Assembly: GCA_022865865.1 (NCBI GenBank)
Contig: JALHTN010000340.1
Span: 1 to 16,671 of the forward strand
Direction of reading: 5' to 3'
Length of the DNA: 16,671 bases
DNA from: Anaerolineales bacterium
Lineage (GTDB): Bacteria > Chloroflexota > Anaerolineae > Anaerolineales > UBA4823
Both the position numbers and the translations under genes were made by a program. Shown piece by piece: positions 1 through 7,480 of this stretch. The stretch's first letter is position 1; each line of letters opens with the position of its first letter. A model generated the notes under the pieces. That model searched no databases and had not been told where the DNA came from. It saw only the letters and a list, made by a program, of their open reading frames with translations.

Positions 1-579
1 CAGCAGGGGTAAGAGCAAGAGGGGTACAAAGAGGGCTAAGAATGCAACGCTAAGTGTTTGCTGAGCCTGACGAACAGAAGCTGCCTTCAGGGATACCATA
101 ACCCCTAAACCCGCGGCTAACCAGGCGACAAGGAATGATGAACTTAAAATCGCCAGACCGATCAAAGGAGGGAAGAATAGAAATTCGCCAGCACCCTGAG
201 AGACATTCACCGTCACTAACGCAACCATAACGCCGATCAAGGTGATGCCCCATCCGTAAGCGATGGCTGAGCTTATTTTTCCGATCAATATCGCCCGGTC
301 TGAGAGACGGGATGCAAGCAGTGTTTCCAGTGTATGACGTTCACGTTCTCCTGCAAAGGAATCAGCCACAACACTGTTTACCAGAATGAATGGCAGCCAA
401 GCCCACATAAGAACGGTCGTCGGAGCGGAGACCCATTCGCGTCCGGATTGAATTGGAATTAAGATACCAAATACCGCAATGATGATCAGCACTCCAGTCC
501 AGCCTCCCCGTAAGCCAGGTCGGAGCGTAATAAATTCTCGGGTTTCCTTCCATATGATGGTGGTGATATCAGTTAACAT
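1..579 (-). CDS. ABC-2 type transporter permease, partial (C-terminus off the left edge)
   Basis: Membrane subunit of an ABC exporter, paired with the ATPase just upstream. I translated the minus strand from an ATG at 579-577; the frame stays open for 193 codons to base 1, so the C-terminal part is outside the window. Residues 1-15 are cytoplasmic, followed by a hydrophobic segment at about 29-44 and another near 55-72. The cytoplasmic motif AGERERHTLETLLA (about 76-89) is typical of ABC-2 permeases of the NatB/YhaP kind. Further hydrophobic segments lie near 105-125, 135-160 and 178-193. The start codon overlaps the ATPase stop by 11 bases and has an ideal ribosome binding site (GGAGG, 6-base spacing), which indicates translational coupling in one operon. 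The substrate cannot be read from the sequence. Confidence 0.88.
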   Translation of the reverse strand, partial: MLTDITTIIWKETREFITLRPGLRGGWTGVLIIIAVFGILIPIQSGREWVSAPTTVLMWAWLPFILVNSVVADSFAGERERHTLETLLASRLSDRAILIGKISSAIAYGWGITLIGVMVALVTVNVSQGAGEFLFFPPLIGLAILSSSFLVAWLAAGLGVMVSLKAASVRQAQQTLSVAFLALFVPLLLLPLL

Positions 580-1528
580 CGATTACCTCCGCAGATCCTT
601 CATTCTCATTAATCAAGGTTAGAAACACCTCTTCCAAGCTGGACTGGTTTTTAATGACTTCCTCCACCTGGGCACCTGCAGATACCAGCATGCTGACCAG
701 TGGAGCGGTTTCAACAATATCCTGCAGCTGGATCGTGAGACGGTTGTTATTCTGTTCGACTGATACGACTTCCGGCCTGGCTCGTAATTCTATGAGCATC
801 TGGTTTGAGAAATTCCTTCCAGTAATATCAAGATGGGGGCTTCCAGCCTGGGCTCGAAGATTACTGGGGGAACCATTGGCTACCAATTCCCCTCGCCTGA
901 TTATGCCGATTTGCTGGCAAAGCCTTTCCGCCTCAGCCAGGTTGTGAGTATTCAAGAATACCGTTACCCCTTCCACTTCGACCAGTTTTTCAAGATCATC
1001 GCGCAATCTGGCAGCTGCGGCTGGATCGAGACCAGCGGTAGGCTCGTCAAGGAAAAGCAATTTCGGCCGGTGGAATAAGGCGCGTGCCATTGCCAGTTTC
1101 TGTTTCATTCCCGTGCTCCATTTACTCACCGGTTCATCTCGCCGCTCCCATAGATCCAAATTCATAAGCAGCTCGCGAATACGGGCTTGCCGTTCAGGGG
1201 CAGGTATCCGCCAAATCCGCCCATAGAATTCCAGGTTGTTCTCGGCACTCAAGCGTTCATAAAGACCATTGTGTTCAAGCAATGCTCCACACTGGATGCG
1301 AATGTCATCAGCCTGATTCTTTATATCGCAGCCCAGCACTTCTGCTTTTCCCTGGGTGGGTTCGAGCAAACCAAGCAGCAGACGGATGGTGGTGGTTTTC
1401 CCAGCCCCATTCGGTCCCAGGAAACCGAAAACACTGCCAGCAGGTACTTGAATAGAAAGATTTTCCAAGGCCTGGATGGGACCAAAATCCCGGCTCAAAT
1501 TCTCAGTCTTAATCGCAAATTCTGTCAT
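569..1528 (-). CDS. ABC transporter ATP-binding protein
   Basis: Cytoplasmic ATPase that powers the ABC-2 permease encoded downstream; 319 residues, the usual size for this DrrA/CcmA-like family. Walker A is GPNGAGKT at 38-45. The signature is the variant WSTGMKQK at about 137-144, common in ABC-2 systems. Walker B with the catalytic glutamate is LLFLDEP at 157-163, the D-loop is AGLDP just after it, and the switch histidine is H195 in NTHNLAEAE. Residues after about 230 form the small C-terminal domain often seen in these ATPases. The ATG at 1528 has AGGA about 9 bases upstream. The regulator gene ends 11 bases before it and the permease start overlaps its stop, so all are co-transcribed. 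Export is inferred from the family; the substrate is unknown. Confidence 0.95.
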   Translation of the reverse strand: MTEFAIKTENLSRDFGPIQALENLSIQVPAGSVFGFLGPNGAGKTTTIRLLLGLLEPTQGKAEVLGCDIKNQADDIRIQCGALLEHNGLYERLSAENNLEFYGRIWRIPAPERQARIRELLMNLDLWERRDEPVSKWSTGMKQKLAMARALFHRPKLLFLDEPTAGLDPAAAARLRDDLEKLVEVEGVTVFLNTHNLAEAERLCQQIGIIRRGELVANGSPSNLRAQAGSPHLDITGRNFSNQMLIELRARPEVVSVEQNNNRLTIQLQDIVETAPLVSMLVSAGAQVEEVIKNQSSLEEVFLTLINENEGSAEVIDVN

Positions 1529-1539
1529 TTCGACACATC

Positions 1540-1845
1540 CTATGTGTTATCTACGATATATTTTAATTGGTCACGGTATTGGGAGAATGCTTTTTGTCCC
1601 GATTCGCTCAATCTGCATACCGTGAGAGGGATTTTACCCCGGTAAGTTTTATTAATCTCAACATAGTCAGCCGCCTCGAGTTTTGATAAATGGGAGGAAA
1701 GGTTTCCTTTTGTTAAGCCAGTTTCTCGCTGCAGGTACAAGAAATCGGCACTTTCTACGGCAGATAAAATGGTCACGATCAATAAACGAGCTGGCTCGTG
1801 TATCAAGCGGTCAACATCGATAAATTTGCGAGGATTCAAGCCCAT
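1540..1845 (-). CDS. Winged-helix transcriptional regulator (HTH_34-like, ArsR/MarR fold)
   Basis: Small DNA-binding protein of 101 residues. The region from about 20 to 70 reads as a winged helix: a helix with ARLLIVTILSAVE, then FLYLQRETGLTKGNLSSHLSKLEAADYVEI, where LTKGNLSSHLSKLE is the recognition helix, followed by a wing around RGKIPLTVCRLSESG. This resembles the short single-domain regulators often encoded beside ABC-2 exporters and small membrane proteins. I see no metal-binding cysteine cluster of the ArsR type. It lies 128 bases downstream of the membrane protein gene and 11 bases before the ATPase gene. It is the obvious candidate to bind the palindrome at 2624-2638 at the head of the operon, but this is inference. 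Confidence 0.88.
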   Translation of the reverse strand: MGLNPRKFIDVDRLIHEPARLLIVTILSAVESADFLYLQRETGLTKGNLSSHLSKLEAADYVEINKTYRGKIPLTVCRLSESGQKAFSQYRDQLKYIVDNT

Positions 1846-1973
1846 AATGATACCGACCGGAGTTCAATAGTTAATTCTTTTTATGCGCTGATTTTCCGCA
1901 TACCAGGTGCAACCATAAAAATGGAATTGGTTCTCACACATGTCTGCATTCAAAACCTCTGCCATGCAAATCA

Positions 1974-2603
1974 TCACGATTGAGTTTTCTCTTCCAAGGA
2001 AGGATGTTGGTGCAGATAATTTGCCAGGGTGACTCCACCTGATAGGAGCAGGATGCTGCCCAGAATCCCATAGAATAATGCCAGGCTCTGGTAAACCTCC
2101 AAACTCGTTAAGGATAACAGCACCCCCAAAAGGAAGGCAAGAATTGACTGCAAATAAAAACGAAATAAACCAACCCTCAGCGCAGAGATCAACCATAAAC
2201 TACCAACGATCGATCCCGTAATTGCAGGGATCCAATTCAGGGAAAGGGGAGTGGCAAGGAAAAGCGCTGCATTAATCACCGCAATCAGACATACAATACT
2301 GATACTCACAATGCGCTGCTTTTTGCTGGCGCGTTTATAGCTCACAAAACCAGTTCGGGGCGTTGTCAACCTGGACTTCAATTTACTTACCAGGTATCTG
2401 CTGAGGTATATTGCCCCGAATAGCAGGAACACAAACCCAACCTGAAATGAGATTAGAAGCAATGAAGCGGCAGGTAGTGTGGATTGCAGATAAAAATAAA
2501 ACCCCAGGATAAGAAATAAACCGCCGACGGAAAGCTCCACGATACCATCGGAGAACCAGTATTGGCGGGTTCGCTGAACAACGTGATCAAGATCTTCGTT
2601 CAT
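1974..2603 (-). CDS. Polytopic membrane protein of unknown function, first gene of the ABC operon
   Basis: Predicted integral membrane protein of 209 residues. I chose the ATG at 2603-2601 because it has AAGGA 7 bases upstream; an in-frame ATG at 2636 would sit inside the likely operator, just after the predicted transcription start. The N-terminus (MNEDLDHVVQRTRQYWF) is charged and cytoplasmic. About six hydrophobic segments follow in two groups of helices, with basic loops such as KLKSRLTTPR and KRASKKQR between them. The C-terminus (HQHPSLEEKTQS) is polar. The gene ends in tandem TGA stops. I recognise no enzymatic motif. It probably works with, or is controlled together with, the exporter encoded downstream. 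Confidence 0.8.
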   Translation of the reverse strand: MNEDLDHVVQRTRQYWFSDGIVELSVGGLFLILGFYFYLQSTLPAASLLLISFQVGFVFLLFGAIYLSRYLVSKLKSRLTTPRTGFVSYKRASKKQRIVSISIVCLIAVINAALFLATPLSLNWIPAITGSIVGSLWLISALRVGLFRFYLQSILAFLLGVLLSLTSLEVYQSLALFYGILGSILLLSGGVTLANYLHQHPSLEEKTQS

Positions 2604-2623
2604 GGTTATATCCTTGCAGACTG

Positions 2624-2638
2624 GTTTGTGATACAAAC
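2624..2638. promoter_or_regulatory. Palindrome, candidate operator of the ABC operon
   Basis: A perfect inverted repeat, GTTTGT-GAT-ACAAAC, lies between the -10 box and the start codon of the membrane protein gene, at roughly +6 to +20 of the predicted transcript. A bound winged-helix dimer would block early transcription. The regulator encoded two genes downstream is the natural ligand (inference). Confidence 0.5.
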
Positions 2639-2650
2639 AACATTTGATAA

Positions 2651-2679
2651 ATTACAGAGAATTTTTCCGTTTTTGTCAA
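2651..2679 (-). promoter_or_regulatory. Sigma-70 type promoter for the ABC operon
   Basis: On the minus strand, a consensus -35 box TTGACA (2679-2674) is followed by a 17-base spacer and the -10 box TGTAAT (2656-2651). The predicted transcription start is near 2644, giving an untranslated leader of about 40 bases before the ATG at 2603. Confidence 0.75.
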
Positions 2680-2699
2680 GCAATATTTGAATGGGGGGT

Positions 2700-2705
2700 T
2701 ATAAT
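2700..2705 (+). promoter_or_regulatory. Possible -10 box for the short-chain dehydrogenase gene
   Basis: A perfect TATAAT lies on the plus strand 84 bases before the ATG at 2790. The only reasonable -35 candidate, TTGTCA at 2673-2678, is 21 bases away, which is too far, so the assignment is weak. It would be divergent from, and overlap, the ABC operon promoter. Confidence 0.3.
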
Positions 2706-2789
2706 CGAATTGATGGAGGCCTTTTCAGCGAAGTGGTGTTTTACCTCATAGGACTCCAGAGAGTTCCAACAACGTGATAAGGAAATTCG

Positions 2790-3590
2790 ATGTCAGATCA
2801 ACCGGTAATTCTAGTTACGGGCGCCTCTTCTGGAATAGGAGCTGCGGTTGCCAGATTATTCGCGGGGGAAGGTTATCGGGTATCCCTGGCTGCGCGCCGC
2901 CTGGATCGCCTGGAGGCGATTTCTGAGGAAATTAAATCCAAGGGAGGCCAGGCTCTGGCAGTTCAGGCTGATCTATCAAAATATGAAGACATTCAAAACT
3001 TGATTGCAGCTACATTATCTAATTTCAAGCGCGTGGATGTATTGGTTAACAATGCTGGTTTCGGTCGTTTGAAGTGGCTTGAGGATCTTGATCCAGTTGC
3101 GGATATCCAAAACCAGCTGCAGATCAATTTGGTTGCTACGATCCTGGTAGCACGTGAAATATTACCCCATATGATCGAGCGCAGATCAGGGCATATCATC
3201 AACATGGCTTCGTTGGGGGGCTTTATCGCAACCCCGACCTACACGGTTTATTCTGCCAGCAAATTTGGTGTTCGTGGGTTCACAGAAGCTCTGCGGCGTG
3301 AGGTAGGGGTCTATGGTGTGCATGTCTCCGGCATCTATCCGGGAGGCGTTAAAACCGAGTTTAAACAGCATACCGGCGCTGAACGCAAAACTGGGCGGAC
3401 CACACCTGATTCCTTGCGTTTGGAACCAGAGGAAGTCGCCCAGGTAGTATTAGATGTTGTTAATCACCCCCGCAGAGAAGTAATTATCCCGTGGCAAATG
3501 CGTTTTACGGTCTGGATGAACAGCCTCTTCCCGGGAATTGTGGATCGGATTATTGAGAACCGGTTCACCCGCCGAGAACGGGATATTTAG
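2790..3590 (+). CDS. Short-chain dehydrogenase/reductase (classical SDR)
   Basis: NAD(P)-dependent oxidoreductase of 266 residues, a standard classical SDR length. The dinucleotide-binding glycine motif TGASSGIG is at 10-17. R36 and R37 at the end of beta-2 hint at NADPH preference. D62 is the adenine-contacting aspartate and NNAG is at 87-90. The catalytic set is S141, Y154 and K158 (YSASK), followed by the PG motif at 184-185. The C-terminus carries a hydrophobic stretch near 235-250 that could touch the membrane. The ATG has AAGGA with 6-base spacing. It is a single-gene plus-strand unit, convergent with the cyclophilin gene. The substrate cannot be deduced; annotations of such genes range from acetoin to ketoacyl reductases. 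Confidence 0.93.
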   Translation: MSDQPVILVTGASSGIGAAVARLFAGEGYRVSLAARRLDRLEAISEEIKSKGGQALAVQADLSKYEDIQNLIAATLSNFKRVDVLVNNAGFGRLKWLEDLDPVADIQNQLQINLVATILVAREILPHMIERRSGHIINMASLGGFIATPTYTVYSASKFGVRGFTEALRREVGVYGVHVSGIYPGGVKTEFKQHTGAERKTGRTTPDSLRLEPEEVAQVVLDVVNHPRREVIIPWQMRFTVWMNSLFPGIVDRIIENRFTRRERDI

Positions 3591-3620
3591 ATCAAGTTTA
3601 TTGAATACCCGGTCGTATCT

Positions 3621-4112
3621 TCAGGCATCCAATTCGCTGATTTCCACTTTTTCCATCAGATCCCCCTGGCTTATCGCATCGACTACATCTGCTCCTTTCA
3701 CTACCTTGCCGAAAACTGTGTGTTTTCCATCGAGATGAGCTTGTGGGGAATGGGTAATGAAGAATTGGCTGCCATTGGTGTTGGGTCCGGCATTTGCCAT
3801 GGAGAGAGAGTTGGTCTCATGTTTGAGCGGGTTGCCTAGAAGTTCATCCTCAAATTTGTATCCAGGTCCTCCGGCACCTGTTCCCTTGGGATCACCACCC
3901 TGGATGACAAAATTGTTGATCACGCGGTGAAAGCTAACACCATCGTAGTATCCCTGCTCGACTAAAAAGACGAAATTGTTGACTGTTTTGGGAGCATATT
4001 CAGGGTACAGGTCAATTTCGATCAGACCTTTGGATGTTTCCATCTTCACATGATATATCTTTTCCGTATCGATCTGCATTTCAGGGGGTTCGTTCCACTG
4101 CATGTTGGTCAT
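3621..4112 (-). CDS. Peptidyl-prolyl cis-trans isomerase, cyclophilin type
   Basis: Catalyses cis-trans isomerisation of Xaa-Pro bonds. The 163 residues cover one cyclophilin domain, from about 21 to 160, with no signal peptide, so it is cytoplasmic. Active-site residues are F61-H62-R63 (FHRVI), F68, Q71 (QGGDP) and the FFIT strand at 117-120. The position of human Trp121 is H126 here ([11 protein letters not shown]), a bacterial-type change that usually lowers cyclosporin affinity. The first ATG has AAAGGA 7 bases upstream and is preferred to the ATG three codons on. It lies 26 bases after the methyltransferase gene and is the last gene of that transcript; no clear terminator hairpin separates it from the convergent dehydrogenase gene. 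Confidence 0.95.
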   Translation of the reverse strand: MTNMQWNEPPEMQIDTEKIYHVKMETSKGLIEIDLYPEYAPKTVNNFVFLVEQGYYDGVSFHRVINNFVIQGGDPKGTGAGGPGYKFEDELLGNPLKHETNSLSMANAGPNTNGSQFFITHSPQAHLDGKHTVFGKVVKGADVVDAISQGDLMEKVEISELDA

Positions 4113-4138
4113 AATTGTTTCCTTTTTTGATAAGAATA

Positions 4139-4900
4139 TTAACTCGTGAGTTTACGGGCCAGGAAAACCTCGGATGTTCCGGGTTCGATCTGGCTGTGTT
4201 CAAAGGGGATGACATCTGTTTGAAAGCCTGCGTTTGAGAGCAGGTCAAGCCAGACCTGGCGGGGAAATATGCCCAGAATGTGCCGGTCATGCTCAATGTG
4301 CAGGACGCCATTCTCGTCCTTCATCATGTAAACCATGTCTGAGACGTAGGTGCTTTCGTTAGGATCTGGATCCCAGGTCCAATCTAAATAACGTATCCCA
4401 CGCTGTGGATCATCGTGACCACCATGGGATGTAAATGGCTTGAAATTTTCCTTGACATGGTCAGGCGCAAGCAGGATTGTGCCACCCTGCCGGCAGTGCA
4501 GATTTGCTGTCTCAACTGCGCTTTGTAAATCGCTCTCAGTGCTCATGTACCCGATCGCATCATGGACAAAAACAACATCGAAGAGCCGTGCAAGGCGAAC
4601 TGTGCGCATATCTCCCTGAATATGTTCACATTCCGGGTTTAGCTTCTTACTGATCTCCAGCATTTGGAGGGAAATATCGACCAGGGTGAGCTGGAAATGG
4701 GATTTCAGGTGTGAAGCATTGTTCCCACCTCCGCTGCCCAGCTCGAGCATTGTTTGCGGTGAGCGATCACTGCCCGCGACAATCACATTGTGGTAGAACT
4801 CGGCTTCCTCGGCATAATCTTCCGGGGCAGTAAGCAGGTGGAACCACTGAGCGAACTCAGAGTAAAGTTGAGGGGAATCTGCTGGAGTGTTGATGTCCAT
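4139..4900 (-). CDS. Class I SAM-dependent methyltransferase
   Basis: Soluble protein of 253 residues with a Rossmann methyltransferase core. Motif I is LELGSGGGN at 52-60, the acidic residue that holds the SAM ribose is D75 in LTLVDIS, and GDMR at 96-99 is the usual post-strand motif. [10 protein letters not shown] (about 110-119) takes the place of motif IV. The C-terminal half (about 150-250) has the beta-strand layout seen in small-molecule methyltransferases. The substrate is not evident. The ATG at 4900 has no recognisable Shine-Dalgarno sequence, only a T-rich stretch and ACCACCA just upstream; no better in-frame start precedes motif I. It lies 57 bases after the C-GCAxxG-C-C gene. Confidence 0.87.
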   Translation of the reverse strand: MDINTPADSPQLYSEFAQWFHLLTAPEDYAEEAEFYHNVIVAGSDRSPQTMLELGSGGGNNASHLKSHFQLTLVDISLQMLEISKKLNPECEHIQGDMRTVRLARLFDVVFVHDAIGYMSTESDLQSAVETANLHCRQGGTILLAPDHVKENFKPFTSHGGHDDPQRGIRYLDWTWDPDPNESTYVSDMVYMMKDENGVLHIEHDRHILGIFPRQVWLDLLSNAGFQTDVIPFEHSQIEPGTSEVFLARKLTS

Positions 4901-4957
4901 TGGTGGTAAAAAAATCAGGGTGGAATATCGTCGCCGTTGATCGGATCTTATGCGATC

Positions 4958-5401
4958 TCAATTAGATGCAAGGAGCTGATCAAGGATCTCTACCGCATCT
5001 TCCACAAACCCTGGACAGCGAGTTGAAAATAACTGGGAATCATTAGCGGTTTGCAATCCATCTGGAGTACTGATGTCGAGGTTAAGCAATTGATTACATG
5101 TTATGGAGCCATTGCGTGTTTGAAATTGGGAAATGAATTCCTGAACTGCCCGGTAGGTTTTCTCCTCAGAGTCAAGATCAAGCGCAGAAGTGTGGCCAAA
5201 TTTCAAACCAAGAACCATGAATGCTCCGTTGACAGCGCCGCAAGTCTCTCCCCGGCGAGCGACGCCACCTCCGAATGAAGCTGTCAGACGTGCGGCAGTC
5301 TCCCTATCCAGATCGAAGAGGGGAGCGAAGGCCATGAGAATGGATTGGGAGCAAGAGTACCCTTCATTAAATAGCATTTGGGCTTGTTTTAAAGGTTCCA
5401 T
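4958..5401 (-). CDS. C-GCAxxG-C-C family redox protein
   Basis: Small cytoplasmic protein of 147 residues that matches the family named after its cysteine pattern. C17 lies in GYSCSQS, C54 in GETCGAVNG (the GCAxxG-like core, preceded by the glycine-rich SFGGGVARR), then C102 and C129. The family is thought to have redox-active or metal-binding cysteines, but no reaction is established. AAGGAG is 15 bases upstream of the ATG, longer than ideal, and no alternative ATG, GTG or TTG lies closer in frame. The gene falls between the 80-residue conserved protein (83 bases upstream) and the methyltransferase, all on the same strand. Confidence 0.9.
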   Translation of the reverse strand: MEPLKQAQMLFNEGYSCSQSILMAFAPLFDLDRETAARLTASFGGGVARRGETCGAVNGAFMVLGLKFGHTSALDLDSEEKTYRAVQEFISQFQTRNGSITCNQLLNLDISTPDGLQTANDSQLFSTRCPGFVEDAVEILDQLLASN

Positions 5402-5484
5402 GAGAAAGAAATTGCTCTCCTTAGGAATGACAATGTTCCTTGTTCAGGATGCAAGGCATGCGTCGCTGAAGAAAAAGATCAGAT

Positions 5485-5727
5485 TTATTTCGGTGTGCGT
5501 GACCAGAGAATGATCACTTCTGCTTGATCACCAAGAGCCTGCTTCAATAATTCGATTAAATGGGGGGTTGCGCCCTGATCCGTGAAATAAGCGATCTCCA
5601 TCCTGGTGATCGAATAATCCTGATCCTTTGTGGATTCTTCTTCCATTTGATCGATCAAGAATTGGAGTTCTTCTTCTCCAATCTCACCGATCAGTTTATT
5701 GGTGGATTTGTTGTATACGTAAACCAT
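5485..5727 (-). CDS. Conserved small protein, about 80 residues, function unknown
   Basis: I set the start at the ATG at 5727-5725 (MVYVYNKSTNKLIGEI). It has GGAGG 4 bases upstream, and a good promoter ends at 5765, so longer readings that begin near 5793 would start within the promoter. The product is 80 residues and acidic, with a beta hairpin at the N-terminus, a helix EEELQFLIDQMEEES and a second helix TPHLIELLKQALG near the end. Similar short proteins in several phyla carry a doubtful label as galactosyldiacylglycerol synthase; I see no glycosyltransferase motif. It is the first gene of a probable four-gene minus-strand unit. Confidence 0.75.
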   Translation of the reverse strand: MVYVYNKSTNKLIGEIGEEELQFLIDQMEEESTKDQDYSITRMEIAYFTDQGATPHLIELLKQALGDQAEVIILWSRTPK

Positions 5728-5764
5728 TCGGCCTCCATAGGTCTTTGTTGGTATGCAGGCATAG

Positions 5765-5793
5765 ATTGTAACGCAAATGGGAGAAAGCGACAA
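5765..5793 (-). promoter_or_regulatory. Sigma-70 type promoter for the 5727-to-3621 gene group
   Basis: Minus-strand TTGTCG (5793-5788), a 17-base spacer and TACAAT (5770-5765). Transcription would start near 5758, about 30 bases before the ATG at 5727. Confidence 0.65.
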
Positions 5794-5872
5794 AGAGTTG
5801 GTTTAAGTCCGCTTTGTTTTATCTTATTTGTCTGTGGTAAGAATCAGGATTTGCGTGCAGGTTTGGCAGCCT

Positions 5873-6817
5873 TCAGGATACCATATCGACCAATTGTTGA
5901 ATTTCGAGCGGTACACCCCGGGAAGGATCATGGAAAAGAGAGATCGCACCCTGTTCACAATGACTGGGACAGATGCCGCATCCCATGCAGGCTGTCCGGT
6001 CAACAACCGCGTATCCGTTATCCACTTGGATGGCAAAGAACTGGCAGTAATCGCTGCAGTCACCACAGCCAATACACAGGTCTTGATCCACAGAGCTAAT
6101 ATAACTGGAAGAGGCCAGCATGGGTGTACCACGCTGATGAGCACCCATCGCTCCGCAGCAGCAGGCACAGCAATTGCAAATCGCATAAAAACGCCCCAGC
6201 ATGGCATCTTTGAAAAATGCATGGTGGACGTGCCCGCGTTCTTCTTCTGCATGCAAGATTCCGATCGCTTCAGATGAATCAATCCACCTTGAGCGGTCGG
6301 GATGGTGGTCAATTATGAAACTAGTGAATGGCTCCCCGATGATCAGGCAAACATCCAAAGGTTGGCAGGCGTCCTGTTTTGAAACCCGGCAGGGGCATTC
6401 CAGGGCAACGATATGCTGAGGATTATTGAGCACGATATCGCGAGCGTGATTGTAAGGAATGATCTGTTCTAAATTTTCCAGGCGAATATCTTCCCGGATT
6501 GTGACCAGTTGTTTAGCTGCTTCAAGGGGGACAACCTTGCCATGATATGTTTCAGCAAAGGTTATTGCGTTGGATTCTGGTTCGGATCCGTTATGGTTCA
6601 GGAGAGAAATGAATATCTGGTTGAATAAACCAGAAAATTTCACCAGAGCAGGAGCGAGTCGATGTTCACCTTTTCCAATACTGATATAAAGGTAAGGCCA
6701 ACGTGAATAGACGTATCCATGGATAAAATCGAATAACCTGTATCCCGGAACCTGGCGCGCCTCTCGGATGAATGTCCGGGTGGAAGAATTAATGAAATTG
6801 ATGCGCTTGTGATTCAT
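5873..6817 (-). CDS. Cysteine-rich protein with two C-terminal 4Fe-4S clusters
   Basis: Protein of 314 residues from the ATG at 6817-6815, which has AAGGA 8 bases upstream. A start 16 codons earlier is unlikely because that stretch is the terminator of the preceding gene. The C-terminus is a bacterial ferredoxin-like dicluster: CIGCGDCSDYC (C248, C251, C254, C258) and CMGCGICPSHC (C277, C280, C283, C287). Ahead of it are two more cysteine groups: CPCR...C...C (C141, C143, C151, C157) and a dense CNCCACCC (C214-C221, six Cys in eight residues). The N-terminal half has no motif I recognise, although YSRWPYLYISIGKG may contact a membrane. It probably carries electrons or a metal centre; no signal peptide or partner oxidoreductase is visible nearby. 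Similar multi-Cys Fe-S proteins occur in anaerobes, but I cannot name a function. Confidence 0.88.
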   Translation of the reverse strand: MNHKRINFINSSTRTFIREARQVPGYRLFDFIHGYVYSRWPYLYISIGKGEHRLAPALVKFSGLFNQIFISLLNHNGSEPESNAITFAETYHGKVVPLEAAKQLVTIREDIRLENLEQIIPYNHARDIVLNNPQHIVALECPCRVSKQDACQPLDVCLIIGEPFTSFIIDHHPDRSRWIDSSEAIGILHAEEERGHVHHAFFKDAMLGRFYAICNCCACCCGAMGAHQRGTPMLASSSYISSVDQDLCIGCGDCSDYCQFFAIQVDNGYAVVDRTACMGCGICPSHCEQGAISLFHDPSRGVPLEIQQLVDMVS

Positions 6818-6836
6818 TGTCAGCTTCCTTTTATAC

Positions 6837-6862
6837 AAAAAGGACCCCCCCTGCAGGGAGGG
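6837..6862 (-). terminator. Rho-independent terminator after the DivIVA-like gene
   Basis: On the minus strand a 7-bp stem, CCCTCCC/GGGGGGG with one T-G pair and a TGCA loop (6862-6845), is followed by TCC and five Ts (6841-6837). It begins 14 bases after the stop at 6877, so the Fe-S gene downstream must rely on readthrough or on a promoter I could not identify. Confidence 0.75.
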
Positions 6863-6876
6863 CACATCAAACCTGA

Positions 6877-7353
6877 TTATTCGCCTTCTGTCTCTACCCC
6901 TCCTTCTTCAGCAGACTCCCTAACAGTTCGAATTCCATTGCGAACCTGGTTTAAGTAGCGCTCCAATTCTAATTCTAGATGGGTTAAAGTTTCGACTACA
7001 TAGTGATCTGCATCACGCCGAGATTGATCAGCACCAGAGATGATGTCTGTTGCACGTTGTTCGGCATAAGTTTGGGCATTCTGAACGATTGAATCACGTT
7101 CAAGCATCTGCTCACCTTTTTCGCGAGCCAAAACAAGGGTCCGGTTGGCTTCTTCTTGCGATTGGGCGAGTATGCGATCCCGCTGAGCCATCACCTGTTG
7201 GGCATTCTTCATCTCCTCCGGTATGGCAACTCGCATCTGATCGATGAGATCGAGCATCTTTTCTTCATCGACGACGACATTGTGCGTGAAAGGAATAGCA
7301 CGGCTTTCGTTGAACAACTCTTCCAGGCGGTCAATCAGGTGCAAAATATCCAT
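6877..7353 (-). CDS. DivIVA-like coiled-coil protein, function uncertain
   Basis: Acidic, mostly helical protein of 158 residues. The N-terminal 45 residues (MDILHLIDRLEELF... followed by DEEKMLDLIDQMRVAIPEEMKNA) resemble the short N-terminal domain found in small DivIVA- or ATP-synthase-subunit-like proteins that lie next to coaD in Chloroflexota and Actinobacteria. Residues from about 45 to 145 form a long, charged coiled coil with alanine/glutamate/glutamine repeats, and the tail is Glu/Gly-rich. There are no membrane segments. The ATG has an excellent ribosome binding site (GGAGG, 6 bases). It has its own promoter (7404-7432) and terminator (6837-6862), so it is probably monocistronic. 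A role in cell envelope or polar organisation is inferred from the fold only. Confidence 0.8.
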   Translation of the reverse strand: MDILHLIDRLEELFNESRAIPFTHNVVVDEEKMLDLIDQMRVAIPEEMKNAQQVMAQRDRILAQSQEEANRTLVLAREKGEQMLERDSIVQNAQTYAEQRATDIISGADQSRRDADHYVVETLTHLELELERYLNQVRNGIRTVRESAEEGGVETEGE

Positions 7354-7403
7354 CAGGTTCCTCCGCGGTCAGCAGATTCTCAGTTTAGGGAGTCTCCAGA
7401 TTA

Positions 7404-7432
7404 AGGTTACTCATAAAATGTCAGTTCGTCAA
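7404..7432 (-). promoter_or_regulatory. Possible promoter for the DivIVA-like gene
   Basis: Minus-strand TTGACG (7432-7427), a 17-base spacer and TAACCT (7409-7404). The -35 box is good and the -10 box is poor. It lies in the 127-base gap after coaD, about 50 bases before the start codon. Confidence 0.4.
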
Positions 7433-7480
7433 CACCCCAAAATGTGTGGTAAAAAAATGGTGCATTAAGGTTAATATCGC

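Noticed and set aside
1864..1973. A 36-codon frame on the minus strand in the gap between the membrane protein gene and the regulator gene (starts MICMAEVLNADM)
   Set aside because: It starts within the TGATGA stop without a ribosome binding site and its composition is not distinctive; the gap is simply intergenic, and I see no clear promoter in it.
3591..3620. Expected bidirectional terminator between the convergent dehydrogenase and cyclophilin genes
   Set aside because: The 30-base gap has no convincing stem or T-run.
5560..6312. Long open frames on both strands across the Fe-S gene region in other frames
   Set aside because: They lie across the cysteine codons of the 4Fe-4S protein or across the promoter at 5765-5793 and show no recognisable domain; shadow frames.
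4900..7460. A repeated 13-base word, ATTTTTTTACCAC on the minus strand, near 4910 and near 7455
   Set aside because: One near the methyltransferase start and one after coaD. A 13-mer repeat that is A/T-rich is expected by chance in a window this size, and the positions have nothing in common.
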